NCBI GenBank assembly: GCA_964019055.1
Contig: OZ025210.1
Span: forward strand, 8,699,547-8,763,546
DNA length: 64,000 nt
Direction: 5' to 3'
Source: Anthopleura xanthogrammica
Lineage: Eukaryota > Cnidaria > Anthozoa > Actiniaria > Actiniidae
Both the position numbers and the translations under genes were made by a program. Every line of letters starts with the position of its first letter. The first letter of the stretch is position 1. Below, piece by piece: positions 9,965 through 21,148 of this stretch. Under the pieces are notes generated by a model. The model searched no databases. It was not told where the DNA came from and saw only the letters and a program-made list of their open reading frames with translations.

Positions 9965-11664
9965 TAACCTGAGTATCAGGCTCTCCAAGCGGGGGGAGGG
10001 AGGGAAGGGGGAGTGGAGAGGGGAAAGGAGAGCCTGACACAAACACATATCGAGCCGCCTTCCGCCCCTTTTAGATTTCTGATACGCCCTCACAATATTG
10101 ACCAATCCCATTCACTTCCGGTTTGGAGATGAAGTGACAACGAACTTTGAAGCCAACGACCTCGAAATCCTATGGTTAGAACTCTCTCTTCCTAAGACGA
10201 AACCAATTCTGATCGCTGGAGTATATCGCCCCCCAAGTAGTGACCATGCGACTGATGTTAAAATTGAACGAAACCTTTCTCAAGGATATTATCAAAACAA
10301 AGAGTTTTATGCTCTTGGTGACTTTAACATCAATATCCTCCAAGCATCTACTAATGTTCACAAATTGATACAAGGACTACGGAGCTTGGATTTGACACAA
10401 CTTATCTCCGATGTCACAAGACCAATTAGTAAATCCTGTATAGATCACATTTGGTGCTCCAACCCTGATAATGTCGCCCAGGTCAAGGTATCGGAGATTG
10501 GTATATCTGATCATTTTCCAGTGTGCATAGTGCGTAAAATCAATGGTGGATTCACTAAACTGAACAAACACATCTCCGTTAAATATAGATGCTACAAAAA
10601 CTTTAGCACTCCAAAATTTTTGGAAGATCTAAAACAAGTACCCTGGGATCAGCTTCAAATGATCGATTCTAATCCTGATGAGGCTTTATTCACTTTTGAG
10701 CGTTTACTTAATGAAGTAATAGACGAGCATGCCCCCATGAAGGAAAGAAGAGTTAAACGTTGGAGACAACCGCCATGGATGACACTGGAAATCTTACAAG
10801 ATATGAAGAAACGAGACAAACTTCTTCAGTTAGCTAGGAATTCATGCGATAAGGAATGCAAGACCACAGCGGAATGGAAATCTTATAGGAAAGTTAGAAA
10901 TGAAATTGTCTGGGCAATAAACAGAAACAAAAGAGAACATTATTTAACATGCTTGGAAGAAAACAACAAGAACTCCAAGAAGATGTGGGAGTCAATTAAT
11001 ACTATCTTACGACGTAATAAGAAATCGGATGTACCTCTCTCTATTGATGTCAATGGAATCAACGTGAAAAACCCACAAGACATTGCTGAAACTTTCTGTA
11101 ATTATTTTTCTAACGTTGCAAGTGATATTCTGGGGGATGAAGTATTGAGCCAGCAATCCGATTTTGAACACCTTCAAGAATTTTGCCGTGAAAACTGTCC
11201 TGATCAAACTCAGTTTGTAATCCCAAGTGTCGACGAGAACTTTGTTTATACTCAGTTAGCTATGCTTCCTATAAGCAAAGCTATTGGTCATGATAACATT
11301 GGAGCTAAAGTCTTGAAGTGTGCTGCTTCAGTTCTCTCCACTCACATCACCAGAATAATGAACATGTCCATCTCCATGGCCGTCTTTCCTAAACAATGGA
11401 AATGTGCAAGAGTAACTCCCATCTTTAAAGGTGGTGATAAGTCTGATATGAACTGTTATCGTCCTATATCTATCCTCCCCATACTTTCAAAGATTTTGGA
11501 AAGACATGTGTATGACTCGCTTTATGGTTTTCTCTCTTCAAACAACTTAATCTCCGACCAGCAATCTGGCTTCCGTCGGCATCATTCCTGTCAATCAGTA
11601 TTAATCAAAATATGTGATTATTTCCCCTCCCCTGCCCTTCCCCTAGAGCCTGATACTCAGGTTA
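9965..11664. mobile_element. 1700-bp TIR element carrying a LINE piece, 9-bp TSD
   Basis: The element begins TAACCTGAGTATCAGGCTCT (9965-9984) and ends with the exact reverse complement (11645-11664). It is flanked by direct repeats CAAGAAAGA at 9956-9964 and 11665-11673. Just inside each 20-bp end is a G-rich (left, 9990-10030) or C-rich (right, 11621-11644) tract, so the inverted ends extend in composition beyond 20 bp. The interior holds part of an unrelated LINE and no transposase. A 9-bp duplication with inverted ends fits a Mutator-like or similar cut-and-paste element (inference). It is non-autonomous. Confidence 0.85.
10098..11620 (+). pseudogene. Captured LINE fragment: APE C-terminus to early RT
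   Basis: One uninterrupted frame of about 507 codons inside the TIR element; it runs on as an artefact to 11708. It contains late APE-endonuclease motifs: IAGVYRPPSS, GDFNINIL, SCIDHIWC and ISDHFPV, the last including the catalytic Asp-His pair. A linker with WRQPPWMT follows, then early RT motifs: VTPIFKGGDKSDMNCYRPIS, and QSGFRRHHSC with QSVLI. Coding similarity stops at ICDYF, just before the C-rich right end, so RT motifs with the catalytic YADD are missing. The N-terminal APE part is missing too. The lack of stops means the capture is recent or was selected. The family differs from the LINE into which the element inserted. Confidence 0.85.
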
Positions 11665-13268
11665 CAAGAAAGAGTGCGGGCCGGACAAAATTCCAAACTG
11701 GCTGTTGAAGGAGAATCGGACATTGTAGCTTTCCCTGTGATGCAGATCCTAAATGCTTCTTACTACGAACAGCTCCTACCAGCCACTTGGAAGATGGCCG
11801 ATGTGACTCCCTTGCCTAAAAAGAAACCAGTGCAGGACCTGAGAAAGGACTTAAGACCAATCTCACTTATACCGTGCGTCTAAAGTAGCCGAAGGGTTCA
11901 AGATAACTACGTCAAACCAGCCGTTCTCAATGTGATCAGTCAGTATGGGGCGATCCCAAATTCCTCTACTACCATGGCCCTCGTTAACATGCTACATCAC
12001 TGGTCCCTCATGCAGTACTGATGGGAATGGAGCAACAGTGCGAACATTGCTCTTCGATTATCGAAAAGCATTTGACCTAAACCATAATATACTTATTGAG
12101 AAATTACGTGTCATCAATTAGATCGTAGACTTTCTCTCAGACAGATCACAGAGGATAAAATTGACAGAGGAATGTTTATCAGAATGGGGCTCAGTCCCCT
12201 CCGGGGTGCCACAGAGCACCAAATTGGGCCCTTGGTTGTTTATCTTGATGATTAAGAGGCCTTGACTGTAAGATTCGAGAAACATGCGGCGGATGGTAAA
12301 AAATCAAACTCGTTTAAATAGCTTGAAACTTATATGGTGGTTAGAGGATCCCAATAGAACTACAATGGGGTGGTTAGTTTCTGAAAAAAATGCATTTGTG
12401 ATTTTTAGGAAGAGTTTGAAGTTCGTTGAATATTAATAAGGGAAATTAGCATAAATTTTAACCTGTTTTTAAGGTAAAGTTATGTCACTATTTTTCATGT
12501 TTAGCCTTTGTCTTTAGCAATGAAATTTTTTGAGCATTAATTTTCATGCATTAGCAATACATAGGAAAGCAAAACATTCTGAAAACTTAATAGCTTTCGC
12601 ATAAAATAGGTTTAACATTCATGTTTCCAAATATCCAGAAATTTAGCATTGATAATTACTGTTTCTTTGATCAAACTTTCTACCGTGTCCAACGCACCTC
12701 TTGGGCTGAAAACTACCAGCTTGGTAGATGAGACGTTCCTAAAGATCACCACCACGATAAATTCTTGGGTTTTTTATTTTCAGAGCCAAAACGATTAGAG
12801 CAAATATGCCTATTGAACCCCAGCAAATGATACATTTTTCAAGAAAAATGTTCTGTTTCTGTTGTTTCATATGATTAGATGTTCATAATGTTTTTCTAAA
12901 GAAGAGATAGATGATCAAGAATTAGTAAATGAGATGAAAAGGAGCATAACATAAAATGTGCGTCAACCGCATCATCAATAGTGTCAGAGTTGAGGAAGGG
13001 CCTGGGGTCGAGTGTAACTATTACTCTCATCGGATGGAACTTTCAGTACTATTATTCTCATCTAGAATAAATCGAAAGTTATTTAGATACCTAGTGTTGT
13101 TTGTAGTCGACGAAACCATTTTAAGACCTCGATTATTTGCTTTCAGTTGCATACCCATAATTCCTTTGGGTCTTGTAATGTTTCACTCCAACAACCTTTT
13201 TTGAAAGGTGTGTTCATTGTAACTAATTCTTCTATGTCTTACATTCCCATGTTTTTATTCGTTCCTTA

Positions 13269-13420
13269 CTTCTTTCCTTTCTTTCGATCTTCCTTCCTTC
13301 CTTCCTTCCTTCCTTCCTTCCTTTCTTTCTTTCTTTCTTTCTTCCTTCCTTTCTTCTTTCCTTCTCTTCTTCCTTCGTTCTTTCCTTCATTCATTCCGTT
13401 CGTACTTTCGTTCCTTCCTT
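13269..13420. repeat. Polypyrimidine (CTTC/CTTT)n tract
   Basis: Nearly pure C/T sequence of TTCC and TTCT units inside the TTAA element. The Phe/Ser/Leu-rich frame on the plus strand is a by-product. Confidence 0.9.
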
Positions 13421-13525
13421 TTTTGAGGGGGAGGGGAGTCATAACCAGTATCCACTGAAAGTAGGGGACACGATGATTTTTCAGAACTTCTTCTTTTTAT
13501 CCGCCACAAAACAAAACAATACAAC

Positions 13526-14178
13526 ACACAACACAACACAACACAACACAACACAACACAACACAACACAACACAACACAACACAACACAACACAACACA
13601 ACACAACACAACACAACACAACACAACACAACACAACACAACACAACACAACACAACACAACACAACACAACACAACACAACACAACACAACACAACACA
13701 ACACAACACAACACAACACAACACAACACAACACAACACAACACAACACAACACAACACAACACAACACAACACAACACAACACAACACAACACAACACA
13801 ACACAACACAACACAACACAACACAACACAACACAACACAACACAACACAACACAACACAACACAACACAACACAACACAACACAACACAACACAACACA
13901 ACACAACACAACACAACACAACACAACACAACACAACACAACACAACACAACACAACACAACACAACACAACACAACACAACACAACACAACACAACACA
14001 ACACAACACAACACAACACAACACAACACAACACAACACAACACAACACAACACAACACAACACAACACAACACAACACAACACAACACAACACAACACA
14101 ACACAACACAACACAACACAACACAACACAACACAACACAACACAACACAACACAACACAACACAACACAACACAACA
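13526..14178. repeat. (AACAC)n array, about 130 perfect units
   Basis: Pentanucleotide ACACA/ACAAC array of about 650 bp with no interruptions over most of its length, within the TTAA element. No phase of a 5-bp unit without stop codons can stop, so long frames open on both strands (Asn-Thr-Thr-Gln-His, and Leu-Cys-Cys-Val-Val). None is a gene. Confidence 0.97.
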
Positions 14179-16680
14179 AATTTTCGAAAAACATAATTTT
14201 CTGTTAAGAGTTACCTAAAGCTTTTAAATGAGTTTAATACAATAAAAATGTTGCAATTGTCCGTCAAAACACTGCAAATCACATTTCCGAGAGGCTATCA
14301 TATATCTCAAAATTTTCAGGGAGGTGGCGGTAATTTTTCGGGTCCCCCAAAATAGCCCCCCCCTCCCCCGAACTAAAAAAACTAGTAAATTTAGTAAATT
14401 CAAACTTTTCAAAGTAAGAGAAGACTCACTTGCACCACCGGGTAATAAGTATAACAATTCCGGGTCTGATATATAGATTGAGATTGAATTGGGTTACTGT
14501 ACGATCAGGCTCCTTGCCTTTGTGTTCGAGGTACAGGGACGGCGGAGCTCATTTTAAAGTGGGGGCCGGGATGGGGGGGGGGGGGTCTAGTATACAAATT
14601 AGTGGTGAAAAGTGGAGAGCTAATATAAGAAGATGTATAACTGATGAGTAGTATGCAAAAGGTGAAAGAGCGGATCGGCTCTGCAGACTTTCTCTTGAAT
14701 TGATCCTCCAGCTACCTGAAAACGATGCTTCGGACAAACTTTCGTTGTCGCGAGAAGTAGAACACAGCTTACGGCTTGTGCTTCTCTTCACACTTCTTTC
14801 GTGCTTACTTGACTTCCTGCGTGTTTATTACTGAACGGAGCACGGAAAAAGCTGTTTTATTCGTTAAGTCGAGTAAGTATACAAGCAACAATAAAAAACT
14901 AGAAAACTAACGTCTTATACTCGAAAAGGAAATTACTTGAGCCATATCTATGGCAAGTTTTACACAAAAATCACAACAAAAAAGACTTATTTTCTCCCCA
15001 AATTTAGCATTTCTTTTTTATATAATCAAAACAAATTGAAAATTGAAGTTGAGGTACGTAAACATCATTGAAATCTACAAATTATATACGACGTCTAACG
15101 CTAATGATATTGAAGCGTTAAGATCCGTCCCCTGCATGATTAAATAAAAATATTCGATGAATGTACAGGTATAAATTCAATAAGGATAGCCTAACAAACT
15201 TTATTTACTTAAATTTCGTATATTTAAGAAAAGAAAATCAGAATTTGTTTTGTTTCAGTAGCTCTTTAAATTTTGGTCAGTTCGCGGATGCCGTTAAGAA
15301 CACCTGTAATCTGATGTTTTGTCACTCCAGAAAAAAAATGCTTATACTCAAAAACCCAAGGTAATTTATGTTGTTTCCCTTCAAATAGCTTATTATCTTC
15401 ATATTCACCGGTAATTTTACTTGGAATATTGGTTGGACACTCTGGAAATTGTAATTTTTTCCGAAGCAGTTTTCGGTATCACTTCTGGCACACGACTACT
15501 CACCAACTATGAACAAAAAAAAAATTTGGTTTAATTTCTTAATTATAACCAATTATTAAGAAACATAAACATATTACAAGTCCATAGTTAACTGTTTATC
15601 AAAAATATTTGATAATTTATTGCCTCAAAGTTTCGCGCTAGCACTTTTAAAGTTGCTCTCTCAGTAATCAGGCTTACTAGCGTAATAAATCGAGTGCTTG
15701 ATATGAAGAAAATTCAAATTTCAATTTCTCCCAAAATAACAGCTTTTAGAACTTGAAAATACACAAAAAGTTTTACCATCGAAGGCTCAATCCACTGGTA
15801 AATTTTGGGGGAAATTGCGAGAAAAAAATTTTTTTCCATCCGCCGTAAACTCCCGATATTTCTCGAATCTTACAGTCAAGCTCTCTTAATGATCTAAGAA
15901 TTAGCTCCCCTTTATTATGGAAATATGTAGTTAATACAGTCTCTGAAGTTATCCCTAAGGGCGGGGTCAGTAAAGCCCAGGATATAGCTGATTGTGTTTT
16001 TCGATGGTCTGAGGAAAACAGGGTCCACTGAGTTGAATTCCGACAAATGTAAGGAGCTCAGGGTCTCATTTTCGAAGAAACCTTAGGTTTTTGATCCTGT
16101 AGTGGTTGAAGGAAAGGAATTAGAAATAGTCGATAGTGTGAAATTATTAGGTCTCACGATAAGCAATAATCTTACATGGGACGACCATATAGCAGAAATA
16201 ATTAGAAAAGTAAGTAAGAGGTTATACTTCTTAATTCAGCTAAAGCGAGCCAGAATTCCACCACAAGATTTAGTGTTGTTTTATACGACATGTATAAGAT
16301 CAGTAATTGATTATGCTATGGCTGTTTTTTTATCATGCGCTTCCACAGTATTTGAGGAACGAGCTTGCACGCTTAGAGAAAAGGGCTGTATCTATTGTTA
16401 CTTCAGGCATTTCTGCAGAAGCCCAGGAGTTGGGTAATACACCTATTTTAGATCATTATAATCATTTATGCTTTAAGCTTTTTTAAAAAAATTAAAATTA
16501 AAATGCCATCATAGCCGACCAGGCAAACCCTAAGCTGGTTGTATTATTACCACCTGCGCACCAACCAGTTTATAACACAAGAAAACAGCGTTATTTTAGC
16601 ATTCCGAATCTTAAAACTAATAGAACAAAGAACACTTTTATTTTTGCTATGTCAAGAAAGTTTAACGATTAGAATACAAA

Positions 16681-16984
16681 TGTTTGTGTTAATAAATATA
16701 TATTAGATATACTTTTTTATCTATCTAGGCGGTTCCAACCATCATCATAAACGTTTTTAATCATAATATTATTAAATAAGTATAGATTATTATTACATAT
16801 TTTATATTTTCAAAAGAGTGGCTTGAAAATGTCAGCGACATCGAAACGTCGTAAAATAAGCGTTCTGTCTTATATTATCAAAATATTTTATATTATTGCA
16901 AATTAGGTTTTATATATATTTTCATTGGTATTTTGTAAATAATTACGTAATTCAGCCGTGTGTCTGCAAAGTAATTTTAAGAAA
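16681..16984. other. AT-rich stretch with a CGAAACGTCG motif
   Basis: Follows the LINE 3' end. At 16821-16851 it reads GCTTGAAAATGTCAGCGACA then TCGAAACGTCG. The small stem ATGTC-AGC-GACAT followed by CGAAACG is the kind of sequence seen near Penelope-type and other retroelement ends. No protein is recognised. Confidence 0.4.
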
Positions 16985-17545
<561 letters not shown>

Positions 17546-17556
17546 AATATCTATCT

Positions 17557-18825
17557 ATGGAAATAAGCTCACATCACTTATCACTTATGTATGCTGATGA
17601 TTTAGTATTATTATCAAAGTCGAAAGAAGGTTTGCAAAATTGCATTAATTCTGTAACAAGTTTTTGTACAAAATGGCAAATGACAATCAATGAGAAAAAA
17701 TCAAAAGTTATGATTTTCTCTAAGAAAACTCTCAAAAAGTCTAAACAACACTCTTTTACGTTACAAAACAATCCACTCGAGACCGTCAAGGAATACACTT
17801 ACTTAGGAGTTAAGTTAACTTCAACGGGTAACTTTGACGCTCATTTACTTCAATCGAGAGAAAAAGCTTTACATGCTTTCTTTAGGATAAATCGCACAGT
17901 TGATTTTACAAAACTTAAAGCACATCAGGCCAATAAACTTTTTGATTGTATGGTATCTCCAATCCTTACGTATGCTAGTGAAGTATGGGGAGTTTATCGA
18001 AAACATGATTTTGAGAAGTGGGAGAAAAGTCAAACAGAAAAAGTAAATTTACGTTTTTGTAAATATTATTTAGGAGTTAGTAGTAAAGCTTCGAACATAG
18101 CCTGTCGGGCTGAATTAGGTAGATTTCCTTTAAAAATATTTATCGACAGATTGATACTTAAGTATTTTAATCATCTAATTAGCTTGCCCGATTCTTCATT
18201 CGCTAAACAAGCGTTTTTCATGTCAAAATCTTTACACGAGAAACATAAACCTTGTTATCATACGCATCTACTTTCAATGTTAATATCGTACAACATAGAC
18301 GTTTCAAACAGACTGACTAATCCCATTACTAACGTCACTCTTCAACAATATAACGAATTAATGAAAAAACATTATATTAAGGCATGGAAATCTAATTTAG
18401 TAAAATCAAGAAAATTAGAAGTATATAATTCAATAAAGAAAACCTATGAAACAGAAGATTACTTAAATACTATACAAAACTTTGATCAACGAAGATGTTT
18501 CACAAAATTAAGAATTAGTAATCATAAATTAGCTATAGAGACAGGAAGATATGGAAAACAAAGGGTGGAGGTCGAACAGAGACTTTGCATCTTTTGTAAT
18601 CATAATCAAATCGAAACAGAAGAACATATGCTATTAAAATGTTCTCTGTATTCAAATTTACGATCAAATCTATGCAACAAGTTGACTGAACTAATAGATA
18701 TAAATAATTTAGATATTTCAACTTTACTAAGTTCTAAAAATCAAGCTCTTTATTATGTGTCTAAATTCATTTTGAAAGCTTTTGAACTTAGAAATAGCAA
18801 AACGCAAAATGATGTTAAAAAATAA
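17557..18825 (+). pseudogene. LINE fragment: RT palm YADD to C-terminal zinc motif
   Basis: An intact frame of 422 codons ending TAA. It opens at the catalytic RT motif (LSLMYADDLVLLSKS), followed by the RT thumb region (TYLGVKLTSTGNFDAHL) and MVSPILTYASEVWG. It ends with a C-terminal domain containing C-x2-C-x9-H-x4-C (18586-18642), as in many CR1/L2-like non-LTR elements. Everything before YADD (endonuclease, RT fingers) is absent; the edge is the tetranucleotide array. The first ATG lies in the array edge and is not a native start. The lack of stops suggests a young insertion. The family is unlike the LINE at 9744-16680 and cannot be assigned to the captured fragment at 10098 without alignment. 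Confidence 0.85.
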
Positions 18826-18842
18826 TATAAATAAATATAATG

Positions 18843-20149
18843 CGTTCCATATTCGCTATTTAATATGGAGTAACTGTGTCATCTCTAGACTTTCGAAAGT
18901 CCTTCGTCTCCGTTCGTATACCAGTTAACCATGCAGGGGGCCCTGTAGTTAACGCGCGCAGAATAAAGCACAGGCAGCCCAACCTGGACCAGGATCACAA
19001 GCACTGGACGAAAGACTTTTCCGACTTGTTTCCCGCCAATTTTAGCGACCCCAAAATGGGTCGCTCAATTATGCTCGCGCTCTTTATCAGTACAAAAAAT
19101 CAGCGCGGGCTACAATACAGGCCATTCTTGGCGCGAAACGCAAATGAAAATCCTGAAAGAGGTACAAGTCGACCTCTCGTGACTTCGACGTTCGTTTTGT
19201 TTTTCTTTTCATTTGCTTCGCTCGTGACTCTATAAGCTTAGGGCACGTCTAGGAGTTAGGCTGCGATACTGATCTTCAACGGTCAAAAATGTTGAGAAAA
19301 TGAAATTCAATCAAGAAAATCGCATGGCACTAATCGGGTTCCGTAGATATTTACCCCACTGAGGCAGCCAACTTCCTGTTATATATACTTAAATAATTTC
19401 ACAGTGGCTTAGTGTGAGCTGAATCAATTCCTTGATTAGTACATGACTCGAAAATGAAATGAATGAATTACAGTGATGGAACAAAAACAATAAAAAACTG
19501 TTAAGAATACTTCCTTCCTCGTCACATCACGAACGTATATTTTTTTGTTCATCATGAATCCCTTCAATACTTACTTACTAAGTTTTGATGCTAGATCTGT
19601 GCCATTGAATTTGTGGCTATCGTAGCATTTTTAATATTAAAAGCATTACAGGGACCGCGGAGACGAGGGGCTGGAGGACTTATATCTTCCCCCGCTTTTT
19701 CCCTTTTTGCATACTACATGATCGGCTTACTAGTCACTTGGATATTTACCAATCTTGACTATCTTCAGTATCTTGGCCCCTATTTCCCTCCTCCCCCAGT
19801 CTGTTATATTTTCCAATCTTAGCCCTCCTTCCCCTCCCCTGCCCCAAACACACTTTCTAGGGTATTCCGTGGTCCTATAACTTGAAAGTGACTTTGAAAG
19901 CAAAGTTTACAAATAGCGTGATGTTTCACTCAGTGCGGTTTTGAGTCTGATAGAAAAGTATGAATGATAAGCACTAATGTCGAAACAAATCCTCCCATAA
20001 AACAAAACAATTAAAACACTCCATGACTAATCCTCTCCTCCTCAACAAAAATGGAATACAATATTGCACGAATAATTCATTCCTAACCACCTTGGAGAAT
20101 ATTTTAGGGAACGATTACATGTTCACAGACGTTCCATATTCGCTATTTA
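18843..20149. repeat. 20-bp direct repeat flanking a 1.27-kb segment
   Basis: CGTTCCATATTCGCTATTTA occurs at 18843-18862 and again exactly at 20130-20149. The segment between (18863-20129) has no convincing gene; an open frame at 18876-19235 is unsupported. It includes a repeat-like patch near 19648 (TACAGGGACCGCGGAGACGA) resembling 14532 (TACAGGGACGGCGGAGC). The direct repeat may be a long target-site duplication or a segmental duplication. Confidence 0.6.
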
Positions 20150-20597
20150 TCCACCCTGTAACACGTGACATAGGAATGCCTTGATCTGCGGGGTGCCTTG
20201 TATATTGGTAAAGGACCGAGGCGAGCGCCATCTTGGTTTTGGACGAATACATCCTCTCACAAGATAAATGCACTGGTTTGCAGCTATTCATCTGACTTCA
20301 TCCTCCAACAACTGCACTATTATCAGATCTTATCGTACCAAATCAATATTACATAAGGCTTTAGTCTTGTAAGATAGCTGTGGTCGTGTTTCGAGTAGAA
20401 TTAAGAGCCCATTGCTGCATATTTTGGCTTACAAATTTTACCTCTTCGATTTTTGTGTGGAGTGTTTGGAATATTGCCTGTGTCTCGTACAGATAATTAG
20501 CACTATTTGAAGCTATTCACAGACTTGATGGTTTAATGAATTGCCTGTAGGATGGAGCCGATAAAGGCCAACTTTTCCATTTCTTCAAGACAGAAGG
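20150..20597 (+). promoter_or_regulatory. Putative RhoGEF promoter and first exon
   Basis: Just before a good donor (GTAAGT at 20598) lies a stretch unlike the repeat debris around it, with a CACGTG E-box at 20162-20167 and GCGCCATCTTGG at 20225-20236, the reverse of a YY1-type AAGATGGCGC site often found at transcription starts. An ATG at 20552 (A at -3, G at +4) opens 15 codons plus one base before the donor. If spliced to exon 2 this ATG ends at TGA 21057-21059 as a 16-codon upstream frame. If spliced to exon 3 it continues in frame into the PDZ domain. The transcription start itself is inferred. Confidence 0.5.
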
Positions 20598-21054
20598 GTA
20601 AGTTTGAGTTTTAGGCCGGTGAACTTTCGTTTCACCAATCATTACTTCGTCCATGTTCGCGCAAAACACCTCAGTCTCACGTTCTGTTTTCGAGCTCTAA
20701 GGTATTTGTTTGTTAAAAATATTATCCTGAAAGTTTGTGGTTTTAAGCCTGTGGAATGTTGCTCTTTTGGTCAGTGAAGGGACGACGTGATAGGTAAACT
20801 ATGGTGTTAGAGGAAGGAAAGAATATCGTATCACGTTGTTTCGGTACTGTTTTCCGACTTGCTGAACAGCTAGACTTGAAAACAAGAGAGCTGTTTTGTG
20901 GCCAAATATCTAAAGGAATGTTCTGTCCTTGTATTATCTATGTATTGGCATTGCAAGAGAGGTTTTAGACAAGCGAGTGACTGCTAAAACGCTATCTATC
21001 GATGTGCACTGGTAATTGTTCAAGGTAATTTATGTGTTTTGGGGATTTTTTTAG

Positions 21055-21148
21055 GGTGACGATCTCTTCTGATTCTAACAAATTATTTACTGGAGTTCAA
21101 GGAAAGGATCCATCATGGATTCAAGTCAGTCTGATCTCCAGCTACAAG
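21055..21148 (+). CDS. RhoGEF exon 2, start codon (MDSSQSDLQLQ)
   Basis: Acceptor TTTTTTTAG, donor GTAAGA. ATG at 21115 has A at -3 and G at +4. The 11 codons plus one base join exon 31140 as G|GT, giving ...DLQLQ-G-QHLIQRC. The next intron is about 10 kb. Exon 1 (donor at 20598) has the same phase, so exon 2 can be skipped without frame loss; see the finding on alternative N-termini. Assignment to this gene rests on splice signals and phase, not on protein similarity. Confidence 0.6.

Larger units (their letters stand above)
12256..15885. mobile_element. 3630-bp TIR element in a TTAA site
   Basis: The left end GAGGCCTTGACTGTAAGATT continues CGAGAAA...GCGGCGGATGG. The right end, read in reverse complement, is GAGAGCTTGACTGTAAGATT, then CGAGAAA...ACGGCGGATGG. 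TTAA flanks both sides (12252-12255 and 15886-15889) and the host LINE resumes in register. TTAA duplication is typical of piggyBac and Kolobok elements; the ends do not start with the piggyBac-like CCC, so Kolobok or another TTAA family is likelier (inference). No transposase is visible. The interior holds a CTTC-rich tract, the (AACAC)n array, a G-run near 14572 and a diverged hairpin sequence near 14740-14850. Confidence 0.8.
9744..16680 (+). pseudogene. CR1/L2-like LINE remnant, split by two insertions
   Basis: Pieces at about 9744-9964, 11665-12255 and 15886-16680 read as one non-LTR retrotransposon. First comes the segment before the RT (VISDRVQKFLSNLNPKK). Then early RT motifs (NASYYEQLLPATWKMADVTP, RPISL) at 11720-11880, LLFDYRKAFD near 12050 and SVPSGVPQ near 12190. 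Then a disrupted catalytic block at 15905 (KYV followed by ...SEVIPKGG), SVKLLGLTISNNLTWDDHIA at about 16130 and the C-terminal block YNTRKQRYFSIPNLK near 16570, stop near 16676. Several frameshifts and stops are present, so it is dead. Removing 9965-11664 plus one target copy, and 12256-15885 plus one TTAA, restores continuity of frame or alignment at both breaks. The APE endonuclease part is not recognised upstream. Confidence 0.85.

Noticed and set aside
9744..11708. A single LINE with intact endonuclease and RT
   Set aside because: Exact inverted ends and a 9-bp duplication show the middle is a separate insertion carrying a different LINE.
13387..14207. Long frames on both strands (Leu-Cys-Cys-Val and Asn-Thr-Thr-Gln-His repeats)
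   Set aside because: They are readings of the (AACAC)n array, in which no frame contains a stop.
18876..19235. 119-codon plus-strand frame
   Set aside because: No recognisable domain, no splice context, and repeat-like surroundings. Not supported as a gene.
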